DNA from: Polyangiaceae bacterium
GTDB lineage: Bacteria; Myxococcota_A; Polyangia; Polyangiales; Polyangiaceae
Direction: 5' to 3'
DNA length: 55,922 nt
Assembly: GCA_025936045.1 (NCBI GenBank)
Contig: JAICUB010000042.1
Span: forward strand, 1-55,922
Shown here in pieces: positions 34,819-42,498 of this stretch. Both the position numbers and the translations under genes were made by a program. The notes below the pieces were generated by a model. The model did not search any database, was not told the DNA's origin, and saw nothing but the letters and a program-made list of their open reading frames with translations. Each line of letters begins with the position of its first letter. The first letter of the stretch is position 1.

Positions 34819-35770
34819 TGACGACGTTTTGCGGCTTGCCGGCGAGGATGCCGGCGACGTTCGCAGCCGTCACCCCGAGCAGGCGCATGCGGGCGCTCCG
34901 CGTGGTCCATGCCTGGTGCGGCGTGATGATGCAGCGCGGCGCGACGAGCAACGGGTGATCCGGCGGCGGCGGTTCGACCGTGAGCACATCGAGCCCCGCG
35001 CCGGCAAGGGCGCCGCGCTCGAGCGCGCGGGCGAGCGCCGCTTCGTCGATCAACGCGCCGCGCGCGGTATTGAGCAAGAAGGCCGTCGGCCGCAGCAACG
35101 CGAGGCGCTCGGGCGAGACGAGGCCGCGCGTTTCCGCCGTGAGCGGACAATGCAGCGAAACGACGTCGCTTTCGGCGAACAAGGCGGCGAGCTCCCGGTA
35201 GGCCACGCCCTCGGGCGGCTCGGGCAAACGCCGCGACGTCGTCGCAATGACGCGCATACCGAGCGCGCGCGCCATGCTCGCCACGCGCCGACCGATCGCG
35301 CCGAACCCGACGACACCGAACGTGAGCCCGTCGAGCTCGAGCAGCGGCTCGCTCCAATAGCTGAAGTCGGCCGCGTTCGACCAGTCGCCGCGGCGCACCC
35401 CCGCGGCGTGCGCGCCGACGTGCGTCGTCAGCTCGAGGAGGAGCGCGAAGACGTGTTGGGCGACGCTTGCCGTCGAGTACGCGGGGACATTGCACACCGG
35501 GATCCCGCGGAGCCGCGCCGCCGCGGCGTCGACCACGTCGAAGCCGGTCGCGAGAACGGCAATGCCGGCCAGCTCCGGCAAGAGCGCGAGCTCACGCGCA
35601 CCGACGTACGTCTTGTTCGTGACGACCACACGGGCGCCCGCCGCCCGCGCTGCGACGAGCTCCGGCGCAGTGCGCTCGAACACCTCGAGCTCACCGAGCG
35701 CCGCGAGCGGTTGCCATGACAGGTCCCCGGGGTTGAGCGTATGCCCATCGAGCACGACGATGCGCGGCAT
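34811..35770 (-). CDS. D-2-hydroxyacid dehydrogenase (glycerate dehydrogenase-like)
   Basis: 319 aa NAD(P)-dependent enzyme of the D-isomer-specific family. NAD-binding G-x-G-x2-G at 155-160 (VVGFGAIGRRVA), catalytic Arg237 in LNTARGALID, Glu266 and His285 in ITPHQAW, all in place. NVPAYSTASVAQHVFALLLEL (94-114) is typical of glycerate/hydroxypyruvate reductases (HprA). It would interconvert hydroxypyruvate or glyoxylate with the hydroxyacid; the exact substrate is inferred. First gene of a two-gene unit with the lipase maturation factor gene. Confidence 0.87.
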   Translation of the reverse strand: MPRIVVLDGHTLNPGDLSWQPLAALGELEVFERTAPELVAARAAGARVVVTNKTYVGARELALLPELAGIAVLATGFDVVDAAAARLRGIPVCNVPAYSTASVAQHVFALLLELTTHVGAHAAGVRRGDWSNAADFSYWSEPLLELDGLTFGVVGFGAIGRRVASMARALGMRVIATTSRRLPEPPEGVAYRELAALFAESDVVSLHCPLTAETRGLVSPERLALLRPTAFLLNTARGALIDEAALARALERGALAGAGLDVLTVEPPPPDHPLLVAPRCIITPHQAWTTRSARMRLLGVTAANVAGILAGKPQNVVNG

Positions 35771-35856
35771 GCGCCGCGATCCTAGTACTCGGCGCCGCTA
35801 CGCGGCACTACACCGCACACCCTCCGCCCACCCAAGCGAGCTTGGGTGGAGAGGCG

Positions 35857-37713
35857 TCAATGCCGCGCGCTCACGATCGCCGCACGACTCAAAAATTGCT
35901 GGAACATGGCGCGATTCGTCGCGGTCGGGGCAGTCGTGTAACCGTAGGGCTGCTTCACGTGCCCCGCGAACAGGCAGCCGACCGCGCGGTCGAAACTGCG
36001 CGCGCCGGGACCGAGGTCGACCGATTTTGCGCTGTCGTCGGCGAGGCGCCGCACGACCGTTTGGAGCTGCTCGCACCACCCCGGGAGCTCCGGCAAGATC
36101 ACGGGCGACGCCTGCGGGCAGCAGGTTCTACGAATGATCGCCGTGGCGGGGAGCTCGTACCAATCGAGTCCGGCGGCCTTCTGTGCGGCCGAGCCGTGTC
36201 CACCGAGTCGCACCACGTCCACCCTGAGTCCCGCGTCGAGGCCGTCGCCGACGCCAGCGCCGGCCTGCGCGGCCGGCTCGTGCGCGAGCGAGTAGAGGCG
36301 GCGGGCCGTCGCGGGAAACTCCGCGTCCTCGCAGACGAACGCAAAATCTTCGCCGCCTTGGAAGGAGCCCGTGGGGAAATGCCCCATTACGCATTCATTG
36401 CGCACGACGTCGGCGTCGCGCTTCACGACCGGCTTCGGTGCTGCGATGGGCGGAGGCGCTTCGGCGACCGACGCCGCCGGCGCGGGGTCCGCTTTCGAGC
36501 CGGCGCCGGTCGCGATGTAGACACCGCCGCCGCCCGCGAGCGCGGCGACGAGCACCCATGGCCATACGGCTTGTTTGCGCTCGAACGGATTGAACGAAAG
36601 CCGGCGCTGCGGCGCCACACGTCCGGGTGCGTCCGCGTGCGGCAGCGCGACACCGACGGGCGCGTCGAGCACGGCGAGCGGAGCCGCAGCCGGCACCGCG
36701 GGCGGCATACTTTCCGGCAAGAGCTCGGCGGCTTCCGTTTCGTCGCGTAGGGTGGCCCCTTGGTCGTCGGGACGTGAAGCGTCGTCGATCAGGATGCCGT
36801 CGTCGCGATTCGTTCCGAACGCGGTGCCCGCGACGATCTCCCCGAGCCCGCGCGGCGGCACGCGCGGGGGCGTGCGCGGCGGCGGCAGCCGCGTCGGCTC
36901 GCGCTCCCAATTGTCGAGCAGCGACTGGAGCTCGTTCAAATCCGTGGCGCGCGTGCGGCGCTCCCCAAGGAGGCCGCGCGACAGGATCTCTTGCAGCACC
37001 GGTTCGGTGACGCCATGCGTGGAGAGCGGCGCAGGCTTGCCGGTCATCGAGCGCAGGAGCGCGTCACGCGTCGCTCCGGCAAACGGCAGCTTGCCGGTGA
37101 GCATCGTGTAGAGCGTCGCGCAAAGTCCCCACACGTCGTCCGACGCGGTTTCGGGCGCGCCGCGCAGGCGCTCCGGGGGACAGAAAGCGCCCACCGGCGG
37201 CGCGATGAGTTGCGCAAGGACGGGCACGATCGCGCGGCCGGTCGGCTCTGCAATGACGCTGCGGGGTGAAACGGCGCCGTGAACCGCGCCTGCCGCATGC
37301 AGCGCTTGCACGGCGTCCGCGAGCCGAAGCGTCCAGGCCACCGCCTTCGCGGGGTGCAGCGGGCCGCTCTCGAGCAGGCTCCGCAAGCTGCGACCGGGCA
37401 GATGCTCCGCCACCGCGTAACCTGCCCCGAGCGGCATGCTGACGTGGGCGGGAAAAGCCTGCGGCGAAATCTCCTCGACGACTTCGATCAGCGAGACCAG
37501 GTGGCGGTGCGTCACGCCGCGCCCGAACGTGCTGAGACGGCCGGGCTCGGCGAGCGCGACGACGACCAGGCGCCCGCTCGCGGCCTCGATCGCCATCCAG
37601 CGCTGCCCGCCGTCGCTCGAGGAGAGCGGCCGCTCGAGGCTGTAGCGTCCTCCGAGCAAGGGGTGCGGCTCAGTCATCGGCACGGGCGGCTTGTCGACCA
37701 GGAACGCGTTCAC
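35857..37713 (-). CDS. Transmembrane pseudokinase with Cys-rich extracytoplasmic domain
   Basis: 618 aa, clearly kinase-derived: RYSLERPLSS start, VAEHLPGRSLRSLLESG hinge, the alphaE helix AVAWTLRLADAVQALHAAG and the alphaF-type SDDVWGLCATLYTMLTGKLPF. But every catalytic element is gone: VVVALAEPG has no ATP-binding lysine, the catalytic loop reads VHGAVSPRSV (145-153) instead of HRDxKPxN, and no DFG exists. So phosphotransfer is very unlikely; a scaffold or ligand-sensing role is more plausible. One membrane segment (WVLVAALAGGGGVYIATG, about 385) and an outer domain of about 200 residues with four or more Cys (including CC) follow. Start GTG 37713, with GAGAGG 9 bases upstream. Confidence 0.85.
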   Translation of the reverse strand: MNAFLVDKPPVPMTEPHPLLGGRYSLERPLSSSDGGQRWMAIEAASGRLVVVALAEPGRLSTFGRGVTHRHLVSLIEVVEEISPQAFPAHVSMPLGAGYAVAEHLPGRSLRSLLESGPLHPAKAVAWTLRLADAVQALHAAGAVHGAVSPRSVIAEPTGRAIVPVLAQLIAPPVGAFCPPERLRGAPETASDDVWGLCATLYTMLTGKLPFAGATRDALLRSMTGKPAPLSTHGVTEPVLQEILSRGLLGERRTRATDLNELQSLLDNWEREPTRLPPPRTPPRVPPRGLGEIVAGTAFGTNRDDGILIDDASRPDDQGATLRDETEAAELLPESMPPAVPAAAPLAVLDAPVGVALPHADAPGRVAPQRRLSFNPFERKQAVWPWVLVAALAGGGGVYIATGAGSKADPAPAASVAEAPPPIAAPKPVVKRDADVVRNECVMGHFPTGSFQGGEDFAFVCEDAEFPATARRLYSLAHEPAAQAGAGVGDGLDAGLRVDVVRLGGHGSAAQKAAGLDWYELPATAIIRRTCCPQASPVILPELPGWCEQLQTVVRRLADDSAKSVDLGPGARSFDRAVGCLFAGHVKQPYGYTTAPTATNRAMFQQFLSRAAIVSARH

Positions 37714-38275
37714 GCCAAAGAGCCTCTCGGGCGCTCGCTTTTAAACATAACATCCCCTACGCCCCCGAGAAGCAGGTCTTTAGAGAGATTCTCTCATCCC
37801 GAGACGCTTTTCACCCACCTCTCGCTTTTCACGGCTTTTTACCTGCGTCAACGGCGCTTTCGCTTGCGATGTCTTCAGATGTGAGTGGAGGTAGCCGCAT
37901 GTCTCCGCGCCTTCGAGGAGCCCGTACCGTTCTCTGGCACACGCACTCTCGCGCGCGACACGTACAGGGGTGAAACCTCGAACGAGCGCCGCAGTATCTT
38001 TGTACGCAACTCCGAGCTTGGGGGGGACGACCTTTGGAGGTGCGTCAAAAAGACGAAACCATGAGAGAGACTCCGTTGACCTCTCAGTGTTGCAACATGC
38101 CCCGTGTCGCATTGCAGCTTTGAAACCAAGAGAGCCCTCTAAGGCATACAAGGGCCTGGTCAAGTATACATACGCAGTTACTCCCATTGCGACATGACGC
38201 AAGATGCCTGCAAGTCATCGGTACGGTGTTTGATTTGGAGTTGACAGTACAAGACGATCACCGTATTGACCGCCC
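37714..38275. other. 562-base AT-richer stretch without a convincing gene
   Basis: Visibly lower in GC than its neighbours. A 140-codon minus-strand frame (37780-38202) and shorter plus frames exist but lack the G/C-rich third positions of real genes here, so I call it non-coding. It contains the hairpin GAGAG-ATT-CTCTC near 37784-37796, a possible TATGTT -10 for the pseudokinase gene near 37745, and at its right end a TTGACA promoter for the gene at 38276. It could encode an unrecognised RNA or be regulatory DNA. Confidence 0.55.
38241..38269 (+). promoter_or_regulatory. Candidate housekeeping promoter with leaderless start
   Basis: Perfect -35 TTGACA (38241-38246), 17-base spacer, TATTGA (38264-38269). 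The expected transcript start falls on the ATG at 38276. No ribosome-binding site is present. Confidence 0.55.
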
Positions 38276-38674
38276 ATGGCAAAGTCAGATATCGACGACA
38301 AGATCAGGGGAATGCTCGAGGCGTTTGCCGGCGACCTCGCCGGGCTCATCCGCGAGTCGGCGATGCAGTCCGTGCGTGACGCGCTCGGCGGCGAAGGCGC
38401 CGGCCCCCGTGGTCGTCGTGGCGCTCGCGCGAGCGCTGCTCCGCTCGGCCGTCGGTTGGCGAAAGGTGCCAAGCGTCCGCCGGACGAGATCGTCAAGCTC
38501 ACCTCGCATCTTCTCGAGTACGTCAAAGGCCACAAGGGCGAGCGTATCGAGCAGATCGCCAAAGGCATGGGCGTCAGCACGCGCGAGCTCAATCTGCCGG
38601 TCAAGAAGCTTATTTCCGGCAAGTCCATCCGCACGCGCGGACAGAAGCGAGCCACGCAGTACTTCCCGAAGTGA
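38276..38674 (+). CDS. Small DNA-binding protein, winged-helix-like with histone-H1-like linker
   Basis: 132 aa. N-terminal acidic/hydrophobic helix (about 1-38, likely dimerisation), an Arg/Ala/Gly-rich linker of about 28 residues (GPRGRRGARASAAPLGRR) like histone H1 or Hc1 tails, then about 65 residues that look like a winged helix: EIVKLTSHLLEYVKGHKGERIEQIAKGMGVSTREL followed by LPVKKLISGKSIRTRGQKRATQYF, the wing with basic residues. Comparable proteins occur in several myxobacteria as uncharacterised nucleoid or regulatory proteins, by my recollection. Start ATG 38276 fits a leaderless promoter. Single gene; upstream lies an AT-richer interval that such a protein might itself bind. Confidence 0.72.
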   Translation: MAKSDIDDKIRGMLEAFAGDLAGLIRESAMQSVRDALGGEGAGPRGRRGARASAAPLGRRLAKGAKRPPDEIVKLTSHLLEYVKGHKGERIEQIAKGMGVSTRELNLPVKKLISGKSIRTRGQKRATQYFPK

Positions 38675-38785
38675 GCCGGCGCGTCGGTCGAACGGCACTT
38701 GGCCGGGACGCCGAGCTCGCTTCAGAGGGGGCGCAGCCTGCGGGGACGGCGCCCGGAAAGCCGGCAAATCAGATGGATACGGCCG

Positions 38786-39850
38786 TCAGAACATGCCGCG
38801 AGCGGAGAGCACGGCTCCTCCCGCTGCCGGATGTACCGTGATGGCGGGCTCGGCACGCGCGGAGGGCCAGAATGCCCACGTGGCCGCAAAGAGTCCAGCC
38901 GCGACTCCTGCGCCGGCGAAGCCGATCGTCTCGAGGTGAACATCGCGCCGATACGTTGCGATCGAGTCGCCCAATTCAGCGCACGCACCCTGCGCGTCGT
39001 TCGCGCAAACCTGTGAGTCTCCGGGCACGTTCGCCTGCGCAGCGTGCACGCGCCGCGCCGCGCCCGGCCGCGCCAACCCGAAACCCGCGCCGATTCCGAC
39101 GCCGACCGCCGAAAGCACCGCTTCTCCCACGAGGACGGCCGTTCGAACGCCCGAGCTCCGACGCTCGCCGGCTTCGGCCGGCCAGGTTTTCGGGGCCGGT
39201 GCTGCCGGCGCTTCCGGAGCAGTGGCGACCGCGCCGCGCGGCGCGGCGCTCGAGGCGGCCGGTGCGGGGTCGGGGAAAAGGATTTTGAGTGTCCGGTGCT
39301 CGCCGACGGACAGCGAGACGAACGCGCGATACTCGGCGTGCCCGGCCGCGCGCACGACGACCTGATGAACGCCCGGATCGAGCTTGATGGATGTGCCGAG
39401 CGCCGAAGCGGCAAGCGCGCGCTCGTCGAGCTCGGCAGCTGCCGAAATCCCCGTCGGAACGACGATGTCGAGCTTGGCGATGCGTGACTCGAGTCGTCGC
39501 CGTGCGAGCGGCAAGAGCGGCTCGACATCCGGGGCAGGCGCGCCGCCGCGGATCAACTCCGCCGCTCGGTCGTAGTCGACGGCCGCCTCGACGAAGGCGC
39601 CTAGCTGCTCTTCGCAGTGGGCGAGGTGATAGCGCAGCCCCGGCGTCTCCTTGATGGCGAGGGCGCTCTTCAGCTTGACGGACGCGGCGCTCCACTCCGA
39701 ACGCGCCTCGAGGTCCGCCGCCTCGCCGAAGAGGTGACGGGCCGCCGTTAGATCCCCGGAGCTCGGTTGCCGGCCTTGGCTTTTAGCTGCGGGCGCCACG
39801 AGCAGCAGCGCGCCCAACAAACTCGACAAGTGCCTCACGCCTAGCTCCAT
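38786..39850 (-). CDS. TPR-type envelope protein with two C-terminal membrane segments
   Basis: 354 aa. Signal peptide to about residue 24, TPR-like helices (ARHLFGEAADLEARSEWSAA, LRYHLAHCEEQLGAFVEAAV), then a beta-rich PEGA-like part (LDIVVPTGISAAAELDERAL, IKLDPGVHQVVVRAAGHAEY), Pro/Ala linker, TM1 (AVLSAVGVGIGAGFGL), a loop with a Cys pair (CANDAQGAC) and TM2. ATG 39850 has GGGGG 8 bases upstream. Fourth member of the architectural family at 10982, 19950 and 39922. It stands immediately downstream of the operon at 39922-41507 (71 bases) and may be part of it. Confidence 0.7.
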   Translation of the reverse strand: MELGVRHLSSLLGALLLVAPAAKSQGRQPSSGDLTAARHLFGEAADLEARSEWSAASVKLKSALAIKETPGLRYHLAHCEEQLGAFVEAAVDYDRAAELIRGGAPAPDVEPLLPLARRRLESRIAKLDIVVPTGISAAAELDERALAASALGTSIKLDPGVHQVVVRAAGHAEYRAFVSLSVGEHRTLKILFPDPAPAASSAAPRGAVATAPEAPAAPAPKTWPAEAGERRSSGVRTAVLVGEAVLSAVGVGIGAGFGLARPGAARRVHAAQANVPGDSQVCANDAQGACAELGDSIATYRRDVHLETIGFAGAGVAAGLFAATWAFWPSARAEPAITVHPAAGGAVLSARGMF

Positions 39851-39921
39851 CGGTCATCCCCCACCCGAGTTGCGTCCCCGCCTGGGCATGCCTGTATCCC
39901 ACTCCCCTTCACGAAGCGTCT

Positions 39922-40974
39922 TCAATAGGAGCCGGTCAGGAGCACGCCGGAGCCGCGAGCCCCGACCCAGGGAGCAGCCTTGAGGCTACCCACCTCGGTC
40001 CGCGTGATGTCGGGGATCAAAAGCCAGGCAGCGAGTGTGGCTCCGCCGAGCAGCGCTCCCGTCGTGAGGGCGACATCCGCCACGTTCCGACTGCGTTTTT
40101 CGCGATCGACGGCGGTGTGCAGCGCGTCGCAATCGCCGTTCGAAAAACCGGGCGGACAGGAGCCGGCCCCCGGCTGGTTCGCGGCAGCCCCGAGACGCGA
40201 CGCGTCGCTGCGCGCCGAACCTGCATCGAGCGCGAACCCGACACCCACGCCGAGCGCGATGAGACTCGCCCCCGCTCCCGCGAGCACTGTAATGGTGCGG
40301 GGCTCGATCGCATGCTGCGGACGAGGTGTGGGGGCGGGCGCGTTATGCGCCCGCGGGGACGCTTTCGACGGGACGTCGCGAGACGGCGGAGCGGCGAGGC
40401 GCGCGGCGGTCAGCGTGAACGTCACGCCGATGGAAGCACCGGCTTCGGCCGTGATCGAACGCTCTTCGTTCTCGAAGCCGGCAAGGCGCGCTCGGACCAG
40501 GTGTTGGCCCGGCGTGAGGAAGATGTCGTGGCCGATCGGCGCGACACCGTAGGATGCGCCGTCGACCGTGATCTCGGCGCCGCTCGGACGCACGTCGACG
40601 GTGAGCGCGCCGACCTCGCGCCGCACGCGTAAAAACAAGTCGCGAAAACGCCGGTTCGCGTCACGGACGTCGCCGCGCGCGCTGACCGAGAAGGTGCGCA
40701 GGCAATAATCGAGGTGTTCGGCCGCGTCGCGCGAGAGCGAGAGCTCGACCTCCGTACGGCCGAGGTTGCAGGCGATGTCGAACGTCTGTTTCAGCGACCA
40801 GGCGGCCCGATACGCCTCGAATGCGGCGTGATAATCCCCCGCGGCGAAGGCGCGATTGCCCTCGACGAAGGATTGTTCGGCGCGATCGCCGTCGTCGTCC
40901 GCGAAGCTCGGCCGAGCCGCTACGCTGACGAGGACCGCGAGCGCGACGCCGAGGCCTCGAGCTACTCGAGCCAT
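39922..40974 (-). CDS. TPR/PEGA protein with two C-terminal membrane segments
   Basis: 350 aa. Signal peptide (cleavage near RPSFADD), TPR (AEQSFVEGNRAFAAGDYHAAFEAY, FDIACNLGRTEVELSLSRDAAEHL), PEGA (ALTVDVRPSGAEITVDGASYG, DIFLTPGQHLVRARLAGF), Pro-rich linker, TM1 (TVLAGAGASLIALGVGVGFAL), a loop of about 60 residues containing SCPPGFSNGDC, and TM2 (LTTGALLGGATLAAWLLI). The start at ATG 40974 is inside the end of the upstream gene (13-base overlap), so the two are coupled. Probably periplasmic and anchored in the inner membrane. Confidence 0.76.
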   Translation of the reverse strand: MARVARGLGVALAVLVSVAARPSFADDDGDRAEQSFVEGNRAFAAGDYHAAFEAYRAAWSLKQTFDIACNLGRTEVELSLSRDAAEHLDYCLRTFSVSARGDVRDANRRFRDLFLRVRREVGALTVDVRPSGAEITVDGASYGVAPIGHDIFLTPGQHLVRARLAGFENEERSITAEAGASIGVTFTLTAARLAAPPSRDVPSKASPRAHNAPAPTPRPQHAIEPRTITVLAGAGASLIALGVGVGFALDAGSARSDASRLGAAANQPGAGSCPPGFSNGDCDALHTAVDREKRSRNVADVALTTGALLGGATLAAWLLIPDITRTEVGSLKAAPWVGARGSGVLLTGSY

Positions 40975-41507
40975 GGCTCCTTGGTGACCTTCGCCTTGTG
41001 CGGCGCCGCGCGCGGGGCCGGCCGGTTCGAAGCTCGCGGTACGCTCGCCGCGGCGGGCGCGGTCGCGGGCGGCGCGGCGGTCGCCACCGGCTCGGTCGGC
41101 GCGCTGACCGGCTCCGAGACGGGGCTGCGCGGCGCGACCGGCGCGGACGTCGGGTTCCCGGCGGGGGGAGGCGCGATGCGCGGCGCGGCTTCCGGCTCCG
41201 ACACGAGCGGCAGCGGCTCGGGGCCGACGACCGTCACGTAGGCGGCCGCGCCGAGCAGCGCGACCACCACGAGCGAACCGATCGCGAAGAGGATAAGTCC
41301 GCGACGGCGGCGCGGCGGAGCCTGCATGCGGACGATGGTCTTCGCCTGGCGCGGATCGATCTCGGCGGCGATCCGGATCGCCTTGATGTCCATCGTGCGA
41401 TGATCGGAGAGCTGAGCCAGGGGGCGCGGCGGCACGTACACGTTCGCCTGCTCCGGCAGCGTGTCGCCCTGTTCGTGCGCCTTTCGTCGGTCCAAATGGG
41501 ATTTCAT
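40962..41507 (-). CDS. Single-pass membrane protein with proline-rich tail
   Basis: 181 aa, no known domain. About 70 cytoplasmic residues (IDPRQAKTIVRMQAPPRRRR before the membrane), one TM segment (GLILFAIGSLVVVALLGAAAYVTVV), then a Pro/Ala/Ser/Thr-rich tail (PEPLPLVSEPEAAPRIAPPP) to the end. The TM plus Pro-rich tail resembles the C-terminal parts of the Ser/Thr kinases at 12067 and 20751, as if the kinase domain were missing. It is coupled to the TPR/PEGA gene. A role as anchor for that partner is inferred. Confidence 0.62.
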   Translation of the reverse strand: MKSHLDRRKAHEQGDTLPEQANVYVPPRPLAQLSDHRTMDIKAIRIAAEIDPRQAKTIVRMQAPPRRRRGLILFAIGSLVVVALLGAAAYVTVVGPEPLPLVSEPEAAPRIAPPPAGNPTSAPVAPRSPVSEPVSAPTEPVATAAPPATAPAAASVPRASNRPAPRAAPHKAKVTKEPWLE

Positions 41508-41612
41508 GCAAACGCGCGTTATGGAAATGCCGGTGATCCACGCCGCGCGTCAAGCTGGTCGGCGCAGCACGAGCCGCAGTTGCGTCCCTGTTGCAGACGC
41601 CTGCGCTGAAGC

Positions 41613-42416
41613 TTACTTCTCGCTGGAGCTTACGTAACGAGGTAGTACTAGCCTCTGTCCCGGCGTGAGGCGACTTGGCTCCATCCGGTTGACCTCGAGT
41701 AGGGCTTTTTCGCTGACACCGAAATGCCGCGCGACCTTGGCGACGGTGTCACCTGCCCTGACGACGTAGAGCTTGGGGCGAGCAGGCTTTTTGCTCTTGG
41801 TGCCGGGCGCTTCGCGGGGCTCGATGTCGACGACGGCCCGGTTTCGGGGCGAGAGATACCGTTCCACGACCGTTCGCGCCTCACTCGTCCCGCCCGACGC
41901 CAGCGCCGCAACCGTCTCGAGCACGCCGAGCTCGAGCTCCTTGGTCCCCGTGGTTCGGGCGCCTTCGACTTCGATCACGAGAAGCGGTGCGCCCGAGAGG
42001 TCGCTCAGCGTCACGTTGGTTCTGACCGCCGAATCGAGCGACGCGAGCCGCTTTTGCAGCCGAGCGCCGCCGCCCGGGCCGAGGGCCGCCGCGACGGCCG
42101 CGAGCCGCTCGCGCCCTCCGCCGTCGAGCCCCGGCAGCACCCAGCCGACCAGCAGCCGCGCGCTCGGGCGCGCCGGATCCTCGAGTGAAGCGAAGCGCGG
42201 GCTCGCCGGGGCACGCAGCTCCCCGCGGAGCGGCTCGAAGAGCTTGCGGAGTGCGGCCCACCCAGGGTCAGCCGCTGAAGCCGCGGCGATCGGCTCCGGT
42301 TCGGCGGTGGCTACGGCCGGTCGCCCGAGCGCCGCGCCAAGCCCGACGACCGGTGGCAAAAATCGCCAAAATTCCATGAACTTCAGCCCTAACACGCTCG
42401 CCGCAAAGGGCCTCAT
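41613..42416 (-). CDS. LysM-domain protein with a possible M16-like middle region
   Basis: About 267 aa from ATG 42416 (ATG 42377, giving signal peptide FWRFLPPVVGLGAALG, is an alternative). The middle (about 85-210) has SARLLVGWVLPGLDGGGRE, GARLQKRL and VNVTLSDLSGAP-like phrases reminiscent of the inactive half of M16 peptidases; no HxxEH is present, so not an active peptidase. Last 50 residues are a LysM module: LYVVRAGDTVAKVARHFGVSEKALLEVNRM then LTPGQRLVLP, binding peptidoglycan or chitin-like sugars. Divergent from another LysM gene with a 17-bp inverted repeat between them. Confidence 0.66.
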   Translation of the reverse strand: MRPFAASVLGLKFMEFWRFLPPVVGLGAALGRPAVATAEPEPIAAASAADPGWAALRKLFEPLRGELRAPASPRFASLEDPARPSARLLVGWVLPGLDGGGRERLAAVAAALGPGGGARLQKRLASLDSAVRTNVTLSDLSGAPLLVIEVEGARTTGTKELELGVLETVAALASGGTSEARTVVERYLSPRNRAVVDIEPREAPGTKSKKPARPKLYVVRAGDTVAKVARHFGVSEKALLEVNRMEPSRLTPGQRLVLPRYVSSSEK

Positions 42417-42450
42417 TTTCTCAAAAACCGAACCGCCGACCCATTTCGGA

Positions 42451-42467
42451 TCTGGCCGAGGGCCAGA
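42451..42467. other. 17-bp perfect inverted repeat between divergent LysM genes
   Basis: TCTGGCC-GAG-GGCCAGA, seven-base arms. It lies 34 bases upstream of one start and 31 of the other, a fitting place for an operator shared by both genes. Confidence 0.4.
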
Positions 42468-42498
42468 AATTGTGCGAGCGGTATGCCCCCTGCCCCGC

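Noticed and set aside
35771..35856. Inverted repeat TCCGCCCACCCAAGC / GCTTGGGTGGAG (35822-35852) as a terminator
   Set aside because: The CCACCCAAGC/GCTTGGGTGG arms are good and lie between the pseudokinase stop and the dehydrogenase start on the same strand, but no T-run follows; may be a weak terminator or processing hairpin, not called.
37780..38202. 140-codon minus-strand frame in the AT-richer interval
   Set aside because: Third codon positions are not GC-biased and no domain or membrane pattern is visible; treated as non-coding.
38675..38785. Stem GGGCGC/GCGCCC between convergent genes as a terminator
   Set aside because: No T-run follows on either strand and such stems are frequent in this composition.
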